From: Rachicladosporium sp. CCFEE 5018
Lineage: Eukaryota; Ascomycota; Dothideomycetes; Cladosporiales; Cladosporiaceae
Direction of reading: 5' to 3'
NCBI GenBank assembly: GCA_002077045.2
Contig: KZ111146.1
Span: 609,918 to 633,857, forward strand
DNA: 23,940 nucleotides
Below the pieces are notes generated by a model. That model made no database searches. It was not told where the DNA came from and worked only from the letters and a program-made list of their open reading frames with translations. Numbering within the stretch: the stretch's first letter is position 1; each line of letters starts with the position of its first letter. A program made the position numbers and the translations under genes. Positions 1 through 9,253 of the stretch are shown piece after piece.

Positions 1-108
1 TGGCAATGGCAATGGCAATGGCAATGGCAATGGCAATGGCAATGGCAATGGCAATGGCAATGGCAATGGCAATGGCAATGGCAATGGCAATGGCAATGGC
101 AATGGCGA
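1..108. repeat. TGGCAA hexanucleotide tandem repeat
   Basis: Seventeen perfect head-to-tail copies of TGGCAA fill bases 1-102, followed by one variant copy (TGGCGA, 103-108). The array starts at the window edge, so its true length is unknown. The unit contains no stop codon in any plus-strand frame: it would read as Trp-Gln, Gly-Asn or Met-Ala dipeptides. The Gly-Asn frame stays open through the array to a TAG at 137-139, so it could be the tail of a gene lying to the left. Only about 170 bases separate that stop from the APS kinase start, so a non-coding microsatellite is at least as likely. Confidence 0.97.
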
Positions 109-312
109 TGTGCCCATGCATGGAGGACCGCCTTCTTAGGTACATGTAGTCAGCGTCGGCGTCCTCGGCCGTAAAGCCCCGCTGCCACGTCATCCGGCAT
201 TGGACTTTTCGACAATTATTCGGCCCAAGTAAACACCAGTACCACGCCGAGTACATAACCGTTCATCTCACCTTGTACTCACTATCTACCAGCAAGCACT
301 ACTCCTTTCATC

Positions 313-992
313 ATGGCCACGTAAGTCTACAGTGCAGCGATCAGATCCATCACTCCCTGACACTCATTCCAGCAACATCACCTGGCACTCCGGCCTCACC
401 CGTGAAGAGCGCTAGTTCCCTTCGCAAGCAGCGCGGTGCGACAGTGTGGTTCACAGGCCTATCCGCGTCCGGGAAATCTACGATCGCGATCGCTCTCGAG
501 CAGCACCTCCTCCACCTCGGCCTCCAGACCTACCGCCTCGATGGCGACAATGTGCGCTTTGGCCTAAACAAGGATCTCGGCTTCTCCCCCAAGGATCGCG
601 AAGAGAACATCCGTCGGATCGCAGAGGTCGCAAAACTCTTCGCGGACAGCACGACGATCGCTCTCACATCTTTCATCTCACCGTACAAGGCGGACCGACA
701 GCTGGCGCGCGACCTGCACGGAGACAGTGGGAAGACAGCTGAGGCGCCGCTGCCGTTCATTGAGGTTTATGTTGACATTTCGGTTGAGGAGGCGGAGAAG
801 CGGGACCCGAAAGGGTTGTACAAGAAGGCGAGGGCTGGAGAGATCAAGGAGTTTACCGGGATCAGTGCGCCCTATGAGGCGCCTGAGAAGCCAGAGATTC
901 ACATCGATAGTGCGAAGACGTCAGTGGAAGACGCTGTGAGGCAGATCACAGACTATCTGGAGAAAGAGGGATTGCTCAAGCTCGGCTCATGA
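313..992 (+). CDS. Adenylylsulfate (APS) kinase, frame conflict near the start
   Basis: Phosphorylates adenosine 5'-phosphosulfate with ATP to make PAPS, the second step of sulfate assimilation in the cytosol. Visible motifs are the P-loop GLSASGKST, the substrate segment DGDNVRFGLNKDLGF, ENIRRIAEVAKLFADS, and the lid KGLYKKARAGEIKEFTGISA, all as in fungal MET14-type enzymes. The start is ATG 313, then ATGGCCAC and a GTAAGT donor at 321. Splicing to the acceptor at 372 gives the conserved N-terminus MATNITWHSGLTREER, but the frame then meets TAG at 413-415. Dropping one base there restores the family length (about 208 aa) and runs directly into SSLRKQRGATVW. Splicing instead to the AG of that TAG (intron 321-415) gives an intact 194-aa protein without the conserved segment. 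Family identity is certain; the start of the mature protein is not. Confidence 0.93.
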
Positions 993-2172
993 GCGCACAA
1001 TCTGCTCGTATGGCATGCATGCCGTCGGCTGAATGGCTAGCCACGTCACCAAGGCGTTGCTGCACAGCGATTGAAAACAATGGCGTAGAGGCGATGCTCT
1101 AAAAGCGCTGAAGTCCAGCGACACGTGCAGTAGTCGCTGCCCGGAACATCGATACTGGTAAGTCGTACAGCGCCGATATGAGGCTTCGTGCCTTGTTTGA
1201 AGACCACTCGAATACCCAGACAATGTCTGTCTCGTTGACCGCAGCGGTAGAGATGTGAGCGCACAGTATGCTTCGTACAAAATGAAGCGCGAGAAACCTT
1301 CAAACCTATGTACAGCCAAATTGAGGTCGAAATTACCGGTATGGCGCATGTGGTCGGCATGCTAGCTCACCGACTCTGTCCCAGCATTCTACTTGCTCCT
1401 CGTACATGCAAGCCTTCATGTGTATGGCCTCAAACGCTACCTCACCTCTCAACTGCCACTTGGACAACGGACTCAGCTTCCGGCTTTCTCGATACGGCAA
1501 TTCCAGACGCCGCTGCCAAGCCGGTCCACCGACAGTGGAAGTTGGACGCGCTGAATTGTAACGTCACTACTGCACCTCTTGAACTCTCTTATCCCGACCG
1601 AAGCGTTGCCGATACCTGCGAAGCCTTGCTTTGCCAACCTCTTTATCGCACCGTGCTTGACTGTCTACCAAATATGTCAGACATTACTGCAGCGCCTTCT
1701 ACTGACGTCGAAAGGATCTGCTGCCAAGTCCTCGAGCCCTGGAAATACCACCGGCTATAACTCACGACGGTTACATGCACACCTACTGACAACTGTCTTA
1801 CCAGGGAGCACGAAGTCCGAAACGCCAATGCCGCCCGCCATGGATCTGCATACCCTGTCCCATGGGGAAAACTGCGGGGACGGCTTCTTCCACATGGCGT
1901 TCGTTGCTCGTGATCCAAACCTTATGGCCACCGTGACCGCCGCAGAGCACTCGGGTGACTCAATCTGGTTTACCGGAGGTCATCGCCTGTGTACGAAGTA
2001 CTTGCACGAGTTGATCGAGTGATGAGCCGTCATAGCTGTAGTACTTAAGGCATGGTATAAGTCTTTCTCTCAATTTGCTATCCTTTGTGTATTTCTCCGA
2101 GGTGGCAACAGCGCCGTTTCGCAGTCCATCCTTCTATCGTTACTCTACCGCATTGTACTCGGTATGCGTACC
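993..2172. other. 1.2-kb intergenic region, no supportable gene
   Basis: Open frames of 90-150 codons exist on both strands (for example plus 1308-1760 and 1579-2022). None shows a recognisable domain, and they overlap one another in different frames without clear splice signals linking them. The stretch probably holds the APS kinase 3' UTR and the transporter promoter; a decayed gene cannot be excluded. Confidence 0.6.
2056..2061 (+). promoter_or_regulatory. Possible TATA element upstream of the sugar transporter
   Basis: TATAAG lies about 115 bases upstream of the transporter ATG (2173) and is followed by a pyrimidine-rich run (TCTTTCTCTC), a common arrangement in fungal core promoters. 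No upstream operator was recognised. The assignment rests on position and a short motif only. Confidence 0.3.
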
Positions 2173-4159
2173 ATGTTCGGCCGTGGCCGTCCTCTGCGGG
2201 CGGCCATCTATACATGTTGTCTAGCAGCATTCTTGTTCTTCGGGTACGGAAACACCAAGCCTGTATGATAGGCCTTGTGTAGACACTTACTCTTTCGGTG
2301 CAGGTATGATCAGGGCGTTTTCGGAGGTATATTACAGAATAAGCACTGGCTGGAACAATTCGACCACCCGTCGGACACCATCACAGGTACGCCTGACGAA
2401 CCAAGTCTACTATGCAACAGCTGACAGGGATAGGAATCACGGTGGCCTCTTACTGCTTCGGAGCTTTCTTTGGCTGCATCCTCAATATCTTCATCGGCGA
2501 CTACTTCGGCCGGAGGAGGATGATCTGGATCGCCATGGGTTTCATCTTCATCGGAGCTAGCTTGCAAACATCGGCTTACGCGCTATCGCATCTCATCGTC
2601 GGTAGGATAATCACTGGACTCGGAACTGGCATTGACAGCAGCACGGTGCCGATGTATCAGTCTGAGCTGTCGAAGAAGGGGAATAGAGGGCAGGTCGTCT
2701 CGTGGGAGATCTGGTTCATCGGTATTGGTATTGGTGAGTGCCTCGCAAATGCAAAAGATGAATTATTGAACAAGACTGACCACATGCAGTGCTCGCCTAC
2801 TGGTAAGTGACTTACTCACGTCATTGACGAACAAAGAACTTATCAACGTCTTTCAGGATCGACTATGGCTTCAGCTACGTCGATAGCGACGTCGCATTTC
2901 GAGCGCCGATCGGTATCCAACTTATCTTCGCTGTGGTGGTGACAGTTATCGTGGTAAGTCTTGACAGAGGCTTAGCGTGCACTCAAGCACGTATGCAATC
3001 GTGGACACTAACCCAGCATACAGTGGGGTCTTCCCGAGTCTCCCAGATGGCTAGCGAAGCGAGGACGAATTGACGAAGCCCGAGAAGTGCTCTGTGCTGT
3101 CTTCGATGTTCCCGACGATGACCCATGGGTCCTAAGCGAGATCCGCGCGATCGAGGCCGCAATTGCTATCGAGCGGGGCTCGGGCGCTGGAACCGTGTCT
3201 GCGCTCTTCAAATCCGATATCCTGCAGACCCGGAAGCGCACCATTCTGGCGTGGTTCGGGCTGTTCATGAACCAATGGTCTGGGATCAACTTGGTCGTGA
3301 GTCAATCTTGTCCACTCTCGACTACCATGCAGATACGCTGTTGACACTGTACAGATTTACTATATGCCCACTGTGCTTGTTGTCAACGTTGGAATGTCTC
3401 CCGGACGTGCTCAGCTCATTGCTGGCTTCGTAGAGGTAAGAGTCGAGCGAGCTTCCTGGACCAAGTTCTCATGCTGACCTCTCGCACAGCTCATGTTTCC
3501 CATCGGCAATACGCTACCAGCGCTGTACCTCGATCGCATGGGACGCAAGCGCACCATGATGATTGGTTGCACGATCTTGAGCATATGCATGCTGTTCATC
3601 AGCGTCCTCCTGAGCGTCAACAAGCCCGCTTGCTCTTCTGCATCGATCGCATTTTTCTTTATATATTTACGCACGACTCTCCAGTCCCATTATTCCGAAT
3701 ACTACTGACTAATTGCAGTGGTCTTCGGAGCTACGATCAACGTCGTACCATGGGTTTGGGGTCCCGAGATCCTCCCGCTCGAAGCAAGAGCAAAGGGCAC
3801 GGCCGTCTCCGTCTCCTCTCACTGGATTTGGGTATGGCATATTCGTCAAGCCTGACAGGAGCAGAATACTTCACTGACCACACGTTCAGAACGCCTGCAT
3901 CGTCCTGATCACCCCGATCCTGATCAATCGCATCGGCTGGAAGACCTACCTGATCTTCATGATCCTCCTCGCACTGTTCGTGCCTGGCGTGTGGTATTTC
4001 TACCCCGAGACCAGCGGTCTAAGCTTGGAGGAGATCGACAACATCTTCCTACCTGAGGGGCGTAAGGTTACTCCTGGAGAATACGATGCTGTGCTTGCTG
4101 GCGATGTGACGCCAGATTCGGAGAAGGGCGGACTTAGAAGGACGGAGGAGAAGGTCTGA
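2173..4159 (+). CDS. MFS sugar transporter (sugar porter family)
   Basis: Plasma-membrane sugar uptake protein of the major facilitator superfamily, expected to have twelve membrane helices. Ten exons: 2173-2243, 2304-2386, 2428-2733, 2790-2802, 2857-2953, 3024-3296, 3355-3435, 3490-3670, 3719-3831, 3890-4159; together 495 aa. Family signatures occur in the right order: GYDQGVFGG in helix 1, GDYFGRRRM in loop 2-3, GRIITGLGTG, PESPRWLAKRGR before the central loop, DRMGRKRTM in loop 8-9, and PETSGLSLEEID after helix 12. The start is the only ATG that joins in frame to the helix-1 exon. Exon 4 is only 13 bases. The intron 3671-3718 lacks a GT donor and is best read as a GC-AG intron, because it gives FFFIYL-L-VFGATIN as in relatives; the 41-base intron 2387-2427 is also short. 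The substrate (hexose, pentose, disaccharide) cannot be told from the sequence. Confidence 0.93.
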
Positions 4160-4478
4160 GTGGCTAAGAAGCGGCATGTTGCCGCAGACTTTGTCGAAAG
4201 GGAATACTTGTGCGATTGCTTGCTCATCATTATTCCAGCAATATCACCTACTTGTGAAGTATCCCCACGCATTACAGCGTCCATCACGCAGCAGTGAGTT
4301 CCCATCGAATCTACGACCAGCATTGCTGTGAACGTTTCAGCAACGATCGATCATGACCAGGTGCATCGTCTCTTTATCTCTTTCAGGAACCAGGCGCCAA
4401 GGACAGATGTCAGTTGAAACCGAGACATGGGTCTGGAAAAAGAGTTTGGGGATAGTCGTGCTTTGCTTAGTCCACGGG
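4160..4478. other. Short convergent intergenic region
   Basis: These 319 bases lie between the stop of the sugar transporter and the stop of the minus-strand AIG2/ankyrin region. They should hold both 3' UTRs. I see no gene or repeat here. Confidence 0.7.
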
Positions 4479-6202
4479 TTAAAGTTTGTCCCACGCACGT
4501 CTCAGCGGTTCAGCAATGTCTCCCACCATTTTCCTGTACCTATAGTCTTTAGTTATGGTACCGCGAGGCGGCGACTGGTCACCGTCGGTGCGTTTGGGAG
4601 TCCTTCGAGCTCTGCTTGCGTCCCGGCGAATGTCCGTGGGTTCATCCGATGATGCATTGTAGCGCAGTTGTGACTCTGGGTCCGTATGCTTGATTGGGCG
4701 CAATTTGGCCCCAAGACCTTCACCGATGCTCTCGGTAAGGACGCGTTGCATGCTCGGCCAATTATTGAGATGTGGCCGTAGTTTCTCGATCAAGCTAATG
4801 TCCAGGCCATGTTCGAGCGCAATGCGCATAAGATGAACGCCTTTGATGCCAGTCCATTTCCCCTTTTCGCCTTGTAGCTTTGCTACTGCCCAGAGAAGCG
4901 GCATGCTCATTTCTTTGTAGCGTGGCCGTACCCATATGTGTTGTCCGCGTTCTCGACCCAATGGGCGGCCATCGATATCCAGAACCTTTTGTGTGTAGGG
5001 CAAAGCAGCTTGAGTGGCACTGTGCACACTCTCTTGGATGCTGTATTTCTGTAGCTCGTCCTGCATCTTCGCGTTATTGCGCTCTCGAGCCAAGTCCAAT
5101 AGTTCCCCATATCCCCGTGTGAGCCAAGCGCCTTTCTCGAGTAACATATGGGCGACCGGAAGGTTATCAAAGTCTACGGCTTGGTACAGCGCATTTATGT
5201 AGCGCCCGCCTGGGGTGAACACATCCGCGCCCTCTCTGAGCAACGTCTTGACGATGCTGGGATGGTCCTGAACGACCGCAGCGATCAGGGCACTTCCGTA
5301 TTCTCCGCCCTTCGCATCGGGCCGTGCTCCGGCATCGAGTAACAGGTTCACGATTGCTACGTGGCCTTGGTACGCTGCAGCCTGTAAAGCCGTACCATAT
5401 TGAGCCGAGGGCGAATCCACGTCGTATACGTCCAGAAGAGTAGCCACTCTGGAGTGGTCTCCCGCCATTACCTTCTGCACCAGATGGTCGCCGATCAATA
5501 CGAAGCGAGTTTGAAGGGCTTGAGCGATATGGCGTTCCTCTTGAGCCCACGTACTGCTCGAGTGCTTCGCAACGAAGCGGTTGAAGCACGAGCTCTTCAC
5601 GAAATGGTCTATGTCCCAAGGCCGTTCGGGACTGCGATTTCGAAGCGCTCGACGTTGGCGGGAAAGGCGTTGGTATGTGAAAGCTTGCACGTCGAGAACA
5701 GCGTGATCCGCAAGGTTGATTTGCACCTGAACGTCCACACGACGCATTTGCGTTTCTTGCCACTTGTCAAGTCGCCTGGCATCCTCTGAGAAAAGTTCAA
5801 GAGGCCCCTGTTCCTCATATAGATGGTCCAGGCACACTAAAGCTTCCGCGGAAAGACCGATAATGAGGAAGCCTTTTACATCTACGCTAGAATCAAAATC
5901 GTAGTCGAGGTAAGCTAATTCCAATCCGGAGACACGAGATCGGCTGTAACCGCTCAAGGCTGCAGGCGTCATGCATTGAGCACATTTCTGCAAGGATTCA
6001 CTCATCTCATGCCAGTCACTAGGAAGGGTTCTGAGACGCCGTGAGTGGAGTGAGGAATAGACACCCTCTGGCTCCGCTACAAAGTATCGGGCGATGGCTT
6101 GTAAGACACCAGGAAGCATCAGCGTACCGTATACGAACAGTGGTTGAGTATCGGTAATCTGTACGTGGCGCATCTCTTGTTTGGAGAACCGATTCCTCGA
6201 TG
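4479..6202 (-). CDS. AIG2/GGCT-like plus ankyrin-repeat protein (probably the 3' part of the upstream kinase gene)
   Basis: If translated alone from ATG 6173 this is 564 aa. Residues 11-200 form an AIG2-like (gamma-glutamylcyclotransferase fold) domain: FVYGTLMLPGVL at 13-24, KGFLIIGLSAEALVCLDHLYEE around 100-121, MRRVDVQVQ near 143-151, and a closing PWDIDHF segment seen in fungal members. Residues about 235-355 are three or four ankyrin repeats, with TALQAAAYQGHVAIVNLLLDAGA the clearest. The last 200 residues are unrecognised and end in a basic, low-complexity tail. AIG2-type domains act on gamma-glutamyl amines in some proteins; activity here is not shown. The frame stays open upstream to 6202, directly after an acceptor (TACCGCAG) that matches in phase the end of the kinase/finger region, so I favour one continuous gene. 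An independent gene starting at 6173 is the alternative; it would leave little room for a promoter. Confidence 0.8.
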
Positions 6203-6266
6203 CTGCGGTACCATTAGCCAAAGAATGATGATTGATCCGTTTGTAGCGGATGGCCAAGCTACATAC

Positions 6267-8666
6267 CCAAAATGTATGATGGGACAAGAGATGAAGGTGG
6301 TACGCCTGATCGTATTGTCTGCCCGCTATCGGGGACACTCGCCCAATCAGGAGCGACAGGCATCTCTGCTTTGATCGAGTACGTTCTGTGATCGGGTCCC
6401 TTCGATATGGGAGCTGCCTTGATACGGTTCTGGGCGGGTCGTCGTTCTTCAGTCAAGTCTGCAAATTTGACGGACGCTCTCGTTGATTCCTCCCGACGCT
6501 GGCGCATTGCACTCTTGCCCACCATCAGAGCACCCGAATCGGGACCCAGTGGTAGGCTCTTGGTGGAGACTGCGTTCACATGTTCGGATGGCAACAGTCT
6601 TGTCCAACCTAGGTCGTGGCACATGTGTGCCTCTCGTACATGAGCTCTCAATGAGGCCGTACTGTCAAACAGAATGTATGCAACACCTCCACCGGGCTTA
6701 CAATTCGGCCACGGGCAAGGAAGTGCATTTAGGTCAAGGAAAGGTCTGGCATAATGGTGTCTTCGAAGCGACTTACGAAGTCTGCGCATGTTGAGGCCCA
6801 CCGAGATGTGTGGGTTTGGAGTCGGCCGGCGTTCCTTCTTGGTCCGGTGTGATCATGGTGCAATTAGCTGGCCTTCCAGCGTATGTATGACCCTCTACTG
6901 CTGTCTCTTCCTCGTCCTCCATGCCCTCTTGACCGGGCTCATGAAGTGGTGACAATCGTTTTGTAGGATTGACCGGCCACGTGATTTCCGTAATGTCCTC
7001 CAGAATCGCATTCGAAGCTTTTGGTGCGATATTGATCTCGAGCATTGTGATGTCGGCGTCTTCGACCGTGGGTTGTATGTGTTGCGGATGGTCGGAGAAG
7101 TCGTCAGTCAGTCTTCTCACTAGCTCTATACTTGCTCTGGCCTCCTTCACTAGTTCTGCACGATCGGCGTGCTCGCTTATTGAACCAGCAATCATCCACT
7201 CAGTGCAAGCGTCTTCCTTACTTCGCGGACTACAGCACGGACCATAGTATGGCTGTGCGGCGTTGAGTCGAAACAAGTAGGCTACGACTTCGTCGGCGCT
7301 CAGTCTCCGATCAGCAACCTCCTCGCACATGATTGCTATCAGGTCCAGCAGCCGAGTGTCTTTGGGATTCTCCGAAGCTTCAAAGTCTTTCCTGAGTTCC
7401 TCCGACCATTCGACGATGCCCTGGTGATTGAAGCCATAAAAAGAGGACTTGGACCCATGATTTGTCAGGAAAGTGGCAAGGTCTTCCAGTGTTCTGTTAG
7501 TCAGGACGGTACACATCTCCAGGAAAACGCAACCCAACGACCATATATCGGTTGACTTGCTTCGCCTCTGCTTGTTGTCAATGACTTTTCCGCTTACATG
7601 GGTAGCATACACCTACATTGCCAGTGTGCGCCTCGGGTGCGAGGTACTTCCGAGTTACGGCACCTTTGTGTGTGCCCTCTGTCACATCAGCCAAGTCTCC
7701 CTCCCAGTGATGTGACGTGCCAAAATCAGTAATGAAGACTTTCTCGCCCTTGATAAGGATATTGGGTGGTTTGATGTCCTTGTGTCGTACCTGCGCCTGA
7801 TGTAGATACTGTATAGCTGTTGCTATGCAACCAAAGAGACAACGCAGACGGATCTGGCGAGACTGTCGCATCCTGTCATCGAGCCTCTCCACAAGGAATT
7901 GCTTGAGGTTCTTGTCCGCGACAGGTTGCATGACCAGTACCATGTAATCGCGATCGGTGTAGGTTCCAAAGAGCTTGACGATGTGGCGATGGGAAAGATT
8001 TTTTAGCAGCATCATTTCATTCTCGAAATGTACCTGACCTTCTCGACTGCGAATTGACACTTCACCTTTAGGCACCCGCTTCCTTGCGAAATTTGCGGAC
8101 GACCATTTTCCGATCACATCATCGACCTCGCCGAAACCGCCACGTCCAAGGGAGCGCTGATAGATGAACCAGTCGTCACCGGTGCCATTAATCCACTGGT
8201 GCGCCTGTCCCCCCTGCTCTATGAGCTTTCCTTGACCATTGAGTACATAAGTTTGGTACTCCATGAACCGTTCTCGCGCTTCGCCGGTAAGAAACTTGGG
8301 CAAGTTATCATTTGTGTACGGTAGCGATATGTCGGATGCGCCTTCGCTGACAAGGTCGTCCATCATATTCATGTGTCCGATCATGTAGAGGATGAAGAAG
8401 TGCCTCGGTCTGCGTGCCCATTTTGGCCTTCCGAAGCTCTCGCAGAGACTCGCTATCCTATCGAATTCGGCGTCTCGGAGGCGCTTCTTGTATGGACGTG
8501 AGCCTGGTTGCGGACGTGGTAGAAACTGACTGAGACTGGTTTGGAAGTCTTCCACCCGCCCTGCGAACGCTTGGCCGAGTTGACTCGCCATTCGTTCGAT
8601 CGCTGGACGGCAACTGACAGCGTCACCATGACTGCAAGATCTGCTTGAACTCCTTCGCTGAGCCAT
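6267..8666 (-). CDS. Serine/threonine protein kinase with C2H2-like finger (probable 5' part of a larger gene)
   Basis: An apparently active kinase of a family expanded in fungi. Counting from ATG 8666: an N-terminal helical region, then WARRPRHFFILYMIG near 83-97, glycine loop GRGGFGEV 174-181, lysine in ARKRV (196), HKDIKPPN 295-302 with the catalytic Asp, DFG 314-316, APE 343-345, then SKSTDIWSLGCVFLEM in the next exon. Exons: 8666-7617, 7567-6777 (or 7570), then probably 6745-6267. Exon 2 runs into TCG-TAA, where the stop overlaps a GTAAGT donor. Splicing to the AG at 6746 (31 bases) or 6662 (115 bases) keeps frame; the short one retains a finger CPWPNC...HVREAH. The frame then ends at a GTATGT donor (6266) linked in phase to the AIG2/ankyrin part, giving about 1,347 aa in total. 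Without these splices the kinase ends at 6773. The start could instead be ATG 8591. Confidence 0.82.
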
Positions 8667-9253
8667 TCAGATAACTTCCGCAGTGACTTGATGCCCAGTC
8701 GAAGCAAGATATAAGGTCGGGTGGTCGTGAGTGCCTAAGGGTCACGATTCGCATACGACCGAGCTCCATGACGGGTGGGCCGTGGTTACTATTATGCTGT
8801 CTGACATCGGCTTGCATCTTGTCACACCATGGAACGAAGCTGACGGGTGGTGCTACTCGTGGCTGTGCCTTGCGAGTTGCCTTGCGGGTTGCAAGCACAC
8901 TCTTACGAGGGGCTGTGAGCTAAGCAATTCTGGGCGTTTTGCGCCGAACTTGATTGGCTTGCTTGCAAGCTCCCCTTGAGGCGAAGCTCATTTGTTTCCT
9001 CTAGACCTGTCTTGTGCAACATGCTGCGCCCATGGCATTTTGCGCCAGTGAGGCCGCTCATGCAATGACATGTCACCGAGGCTTGCCAAGCCAGGAAGAG
9101 TCATGCGACTTCAACGTGATCGAAGTGCGGCTGCTGCTGCTCGCTCCGCCCATATTGCGGAAGTGCTATTAGATCTGTATGTCTTCGCCTTTCGAAGTCT
9201 TGCTGTTTCCGAATCCCGACTGCACCAAGGCGTAAGGTTCCAGTGGTGGAGAA
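8667..9253. other. Divergent promoter region between kinase and HeLo-pseudokinase genes
   Basis: These 587 bases separate two genes pointing away from each other, so they must contain both promoters unless the kinase has further 5' exons. Helical-looking peptide continues upstream of 8666 in other frames (for example minus 8707-8590), so an unrecognised first exon is possible. A palindromic GCTTGCAAGC sits near 8961-8970. No other clear element was found. Confidence 0.55.

Noticed and set aside
108..117. ATGTGCCCAT resembling the sulfur regulator (Cys3/MetR) palindrome ATGRYRYCAT upstream of APS kinase
   Set aside because: Only the outer half-sites fit; the central four bases do not follow the RYRY pattern, and it overlaps the end of the repeat array.
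273..312. N-terminal extension of APS kinase from an upstream TTG/ATG-like start
   Set aside because: No in-frame ATG and no family likeness; the conserved peptide begins at ATG 313 with a clear donor eight bases later.
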